The notes under the pieces: generated by a model
Databases searched by the model: none
Seen by the model: only the letters and a program-made list of their open reading frames with translations
Told to the model about the DNA's origin: nothing
NCBI RefSeq assembly: GCF_019634815.1
Contig: NZ_JAHCAP010000029.1
Coordinates: 1 to 36,340 of the forward strand
Source: Dokdonella sp.
GTDB taxonomy: Bacteria; Pseudomonadota; Gammaproteobacteria; Xanthomonadales; Rhodanobacteraceae
Direction of reading: 5' to 3'
Length of the DNA stretch: 36,340 nucleotides
Shown: positions 34,074 through 36,340 of the stretch, piece by piece
Layout: every line of letters begins with the position of its first letter
Numbering within the stretch: position 1 is the first letter of the stretch
Position numbers and translations under genes: made by a program

Positions 34074-35039
34074 TCACCCACCCCGCACCATCTCGACGAT
34101 CTTCGACGGGCTCAGCGAACCGGCGCGTTCGCGCATCTGCGGCAGGTAGTTCGCCTGCAGGCCCTTGGCCTGGCCGAGCATCTGCTGGAAGGTCTCGCGC
34201 AGCATGTCGGTGGAGAACGTGCGACCGCTGGCGTAGTAGCGGCGGGCAACCTGACCGAGCGCGTAGGTGCTCGCAAAGCTCATCCCCGAACTCACCGCCT
34301 GACGACCGAGGCCGCCGAGCAGGCTGCCGCCGATCGCGCCGAGCAGGCCGCCGAGGAGTTTCCGGCCGGCCTGTTCGAGATATTGCGCGGTGAGTCCGAC
34401 GCCGAGCGTGGCGAGGAAGTCCTTGATGTGGCTGGTGTCGAGTTCGTAGCCATACGACTGCCCGATGCGATAGACCATGCGCATCTGCAAGGGAATGATC
34501 GCCATCGTCGCCAGCGACTCGGGCAGGAGTTCGAGGCCGCCGTTGAGAATCGAGGCGTCGAGGATCAGCTTGTCGAGTTCGGCTTCGCTCAGGCTCGATG
34601 CTTGCGCGCCTGCGCCGCCACCTGTGCTTGTCTCGCCGACAGCTGCTGCGCCAATGGTCGCAAGCGGCGCGGTGGCGATCGCCTGCGCCGCTTGCGCATG
34701 CGCGGCGCTGCTGCCGGCATCGAGACCAAGGCGCTTCGACAAATCGCCGAGAAAGGCGCGCTCGGCGTCGCTGCTGCCGCCATCGGCATGGCACACGCAC
34801 ACCGCCATCTCATAGGCAAGCTGGCGCGCTTCCGGTGTCGTCAGCACCGCAATCGCGCCATCGAGATCGATGCGCTTGAGCAGCACATCCTGATAGAGCA
34901 TGGCGACATCGAGGCCGCCACTGCCCAGACCCGCGGCGACGCGGCGAATCTCCTCGCGCTCGCTGTCGCTGGTGGCGCCGTCGGCCGATGCGGCAATCAG
35001 GCTGATCGCAAGGATGGCGCGGGTTTCCTGTTCGGTCAT
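34074..35039 (-). CDS. TerB-like and DUF697 domain protein
   Basis: This 321-residue protein has two parts. Residues 1-110 are TerB-like, helical with two acidic repeats that could bind metal: ADGATSDSEREEI and HADGGSSDAERAFL. A low-complexity Ala/Gly linker (about 115-160) follows. Residues 170-300 match DUF697: PLQMRMVYRIGQSYGYEL, FLATLGVGLTAQYLE, then a Gly-rich, membrane-like stretch LLGGLLGAIGGSLLGGLG. Similar proteins are linked to tellurite or stress response and membrane-associated GTPases, but no function is established. The ATG at 35039 begins the TerB part; the longer frame upstream is rejected. Confidence 0.8.
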   Translation of the reverse strand: MTEQETRAILAISLIAASADGATSDSEREEIRRVAAGLGSGGLDVAMLYQDVLLKRIDLDGAIAVLTTPEARQLAYEMAVCVCHADGGSSDAERAFLGDLSKRLGLDAGSSAAHAQAAQAIATAPLATIGAAAVGETSTGGGAGAQASSLSEAELDKLILDASILNGGLELLPESLATMAIIPLQMRMVYRIGQSYGYELDTSHIKDFLATLGVGLTAQYLEQAGRKLLGGLLGAIGGSLLGGLGRQAVSSGMSFASTYALGQVARRYYASGRTFSTDMLRETFQQMLGQAKGLQANYLPQMRERAGSLSPSKIVEMVRGG

Positions 35040-35412
35040 GGCATGTCTCGCATGATGGTTCCGTGCATGGTGCCCGAGCATCGCGCGGCTGTCAGCGTGA
35101 CCGAAGTCAGGGGAATCGGTGAGTGGGTTGCGCTGTGACCTGGGCGCGTCGCGCCCGGAGACGTGGCCATCCCTGGCCAAACCTTGTCCGCGTCCTACGC
35201 GGCGGAATTTCCGGGCCTGATTGGCGAGGTCCGGAGCGTGGCGCTCACGCGCGACGCAGTTCGGGGTTCAGTAGCTTCATCGCGAGGTCCGCGGTTACGT
35301 CTTCAATCGCGTCCTCATCTGGGACGGCATCTTGCCGGGACCGGGGACTCGATTCCGCGCAATGGGCGACGCGCCCCCTGCGGGCGGCTTCACGACCGGA
35401 CTGCCAACTGCC
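35040..35412. other. Intergenic region with a run of short hairpins (REP-like?)
   Basis: This region of 373 bases lies between prmC and the TerB-DUF697 gene. At 35142-35215 four small inverted repeats follow each other: GGGCGC/GCGCCC, GGCCA/TGGCC (35165-35178), CCGCG/CGCGG (35188-35202) and GGAA/TTCC. A dispersed palindromic element is possible. A minus-strand frame ends in AIEDVTADLAMKLLNPELRR at about 35245, which looks protein-like but has no start or known family. Confidence 0.45.
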
Positions 35413-36273
35413 TCACACTTTGGCGGGTGGATGCCGCCCGAAGCTCACGCGCTCGTGGCCGGCGGCGTCGCGCGCACTGTCGATCGACTCGAAGCCGCAT
35501 CCGGCGAAAAGATTGCGCACCGCAGCTGCCTGGTCGTAGCCATGTTCGAGCAGCACCCAGCCCCCTGCGCGCAGGTGGGTGGGCGCCTGCGCAATGATCG
35601 TGCGGATGGCATCGAGACCGTCTCTGCCGGAAGCAAGCGCGTCCGGCGGCTCGAAACGCAGGTCGCCTTGCGCAAGATGTGGATCGCCGGACACGATGTA
35701 GGGCGGATTGGAGGCAATCAGGTCGAACATCGCGCCGCCGAGCGCCACGCACCAGTCGCCTTGCGCGAATTCGACGTTGCGCAGGTCGAGCCGCCGCGCA
35801 TTGCCGCGCGCGACCTCGAGTGCGGCTTCGCTCGCGTCGGTCGCGAGCACGCGCGCCTGCGGCCGTTCGCTCGCAAGCGCCAGCGCGATCGCGCCCGAAC
35901 CGGTACCAAGGTCGGCCACGCGGACCTCGCGATCGAGCGGCAGTCGCGCAAGCGCGAGTTCAACCAGCAATTCGGTTTCCGGGCGCGGGATCAGCACCGC
36001 AGGCGTGACATCGAGTTCCAATGTCCAGAATCCGCGCCGGCCGGTGAGATAGGCGATCGGCTCGCCGCGCCAGCGTGCGTCGATCAACTGCACATACGCG
36101 GCGCGCTGGTCGGCAGTGGGTTCGTGCTCGGGCCAGGCGAACAACCAGCCACGCGGGCGAGCGAGCACATGGGCCAGCAGGATCTCGGCCTCGCTGCGCG
36201 CCTCCTCGCCCACCAACCGAGTGCTCGCAGCTTCGATCAGGGCGCGGACCGAGCGCGGCTCGCACTCGCTCAC
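35413..36273 (-). CDS. prmC: Peptide chain release factor N5-glutamine methyltransferase
   Basis: PrmC methylates the Gln of the GGQ motif in release factors RF1 and RF2, needed for efficient termination. The N-terminal helical domain (residues 1-75) includes RSEAEILLAHVLARPRGWLF, then GEPIAYLTGRRGFW and LIPRPETELLVELAL. The SAM site is VADLGTGSGAIALALA, and the catalytic motif is IASNPPYI. The ending GHERVSFGRH is typical. I chose the GTG at 36273, which overlaps the stop of the upstream gene by 4 bases (GTGA); a GTG at 36291 would add six residues. Confidence 0.95.
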   Translation of the reverse strand: MSECEPRSVRALIEAASTRLVGEEARSEAEILLAHVLARPRGWLFAWPEHEPTADQRAAYVQLIDARWRGEPIAYLTGRRGFWTLELDVTPAVLIPRPETELLVELALARLPLDREVRVADLGTGSGAIALALASERPQARVLATDASEAALEVARGNARRLDLRNVEFAQGDWCVALGGAMFDLIASNPPYIVSGDPHLAQGDLRFEPPDALASGRDGLDAIRTIIAQAPTHLRAGGWVLLEHGYDQAAAVRNLFAGCGFESIDSARDAAGHERVSFGRHPPAKV

Positions 36274-36340
36274 GACGACAGCAGGCGCCACGCCTGCACC
36301 GCGCAGGCGAGCAAGAACCCGGCGAGGAAAAACAGATAGC
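36270..36340 (-). CDS. C-terminal end of a membrane protein gene, cut by window edge
   Basis: The last 22 codons before a TGA at 36270 read YLFFLAGFLLACAVQAW then RLLSS, a hydrophobic helix with a short basic tail. The stop overlaps the prmC start (GTGA), so the gene is on the same transcript. The family cannot be told from this piece. Confidence 0.6.
   Translation of the reverse strand, partial: YLFFLAGFLLACAVQAWRLLSS

Noticed and set aside
35245..35340. Minus-strand piece ending in AIEDVTADLAMKLLNPELRR
   Set aside because: It looks protein-like but has no start codon with a ribosome binding site and no family I can name; kept only as a remark in the intergenic entry.
35163..35597. Plus-strand open frame opposite the prmC end
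   Set aside because: It has no domain and overlaps prmC in antisense; treated as chance.

Overview
The window looks like chromosome of a high-GC gammaproteobacterium of the Lysobacterales (Xanthomonadales), probably close to Rhodanobacteraceae. This is inferred from protein resemblance to that order, the coaD-rsmD/ftsY-mutY-yggX gene order, a GTAG-type REP array like those of Stenotrophomonas, and secreted proteins ending in an IF-x-(D/N)-G-F-like tail. No 16S or database search was available, so the placement is an inference.

Layout. (1) 1-2929: the 3' part of an IS4-type transposase gene lies against a split proton-translocating transhydrogenase locus (pntAA, pntAB). A GxxExxY gene flanked by inverted TTCGTGT repeats is wedged between the two subunit genes, and pntB is not in the window. 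(2) 3107-16631: mostly housekeeping genes. These are a nitroreductase, a 5'-3' exonuclease, a secreted beta-propeller, a NUDIX hydrolase, and a minus-strand run (lipoprotein, ggt, MBL-fold hydrolase, TMEM43-like, MAPEG). They are followed by coaD and rsmD, which diverge from a tightly overlapping ftsY-AsmA-like-mutY-yggX-redoxin operon, and then by a DUF6491-type protein.

(3) 16845-25480: a signalling region with two ECF sigma factor/TPR-serine-threonine-kinase modules. One module is divergent (sigma 16845-17420, kinase 17516-19900). The other is a 4-nt-overlapping operon (21993-25480). Between them sit a secreted serine hydrolase and an array of about 500 bp of GTAG-type palindromes. Both sigma factors have threonine where ordinary ECF factors have acidic residues, which fits the ECF43 mode of activation by kinase phosphorylation. 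(4) 26033-28833: a two-gene minus-strand unit for large secreted proteins (a beta-helix protein and a seven-repeat kelch protein). Their C-terminal tails resemble that of the serine hydrolase.

(5) 29054-29421: a fragment of a wax ester synthase/diacylglycerol acyltransferase gene that stops exactly at the 3' CCA end of tRNA-Phe, suggesting past recombination at that tRNA. (6) 29567-36340: a DHA2-family MFS exporter, parE, an AbrB/MazE-PIN toxin-antitoxin pair, a TerB-DUF697 protein, prmC, and the end of a membrane protein gene at the right edge.

The parts that most merit a second look are the paired sigma/kinase modules with their secreted neighbours, the shared C-terminal tail, the repeat-flanked GxxExxY insertion in pnt, and the tRNA-truncated acyltransferase.
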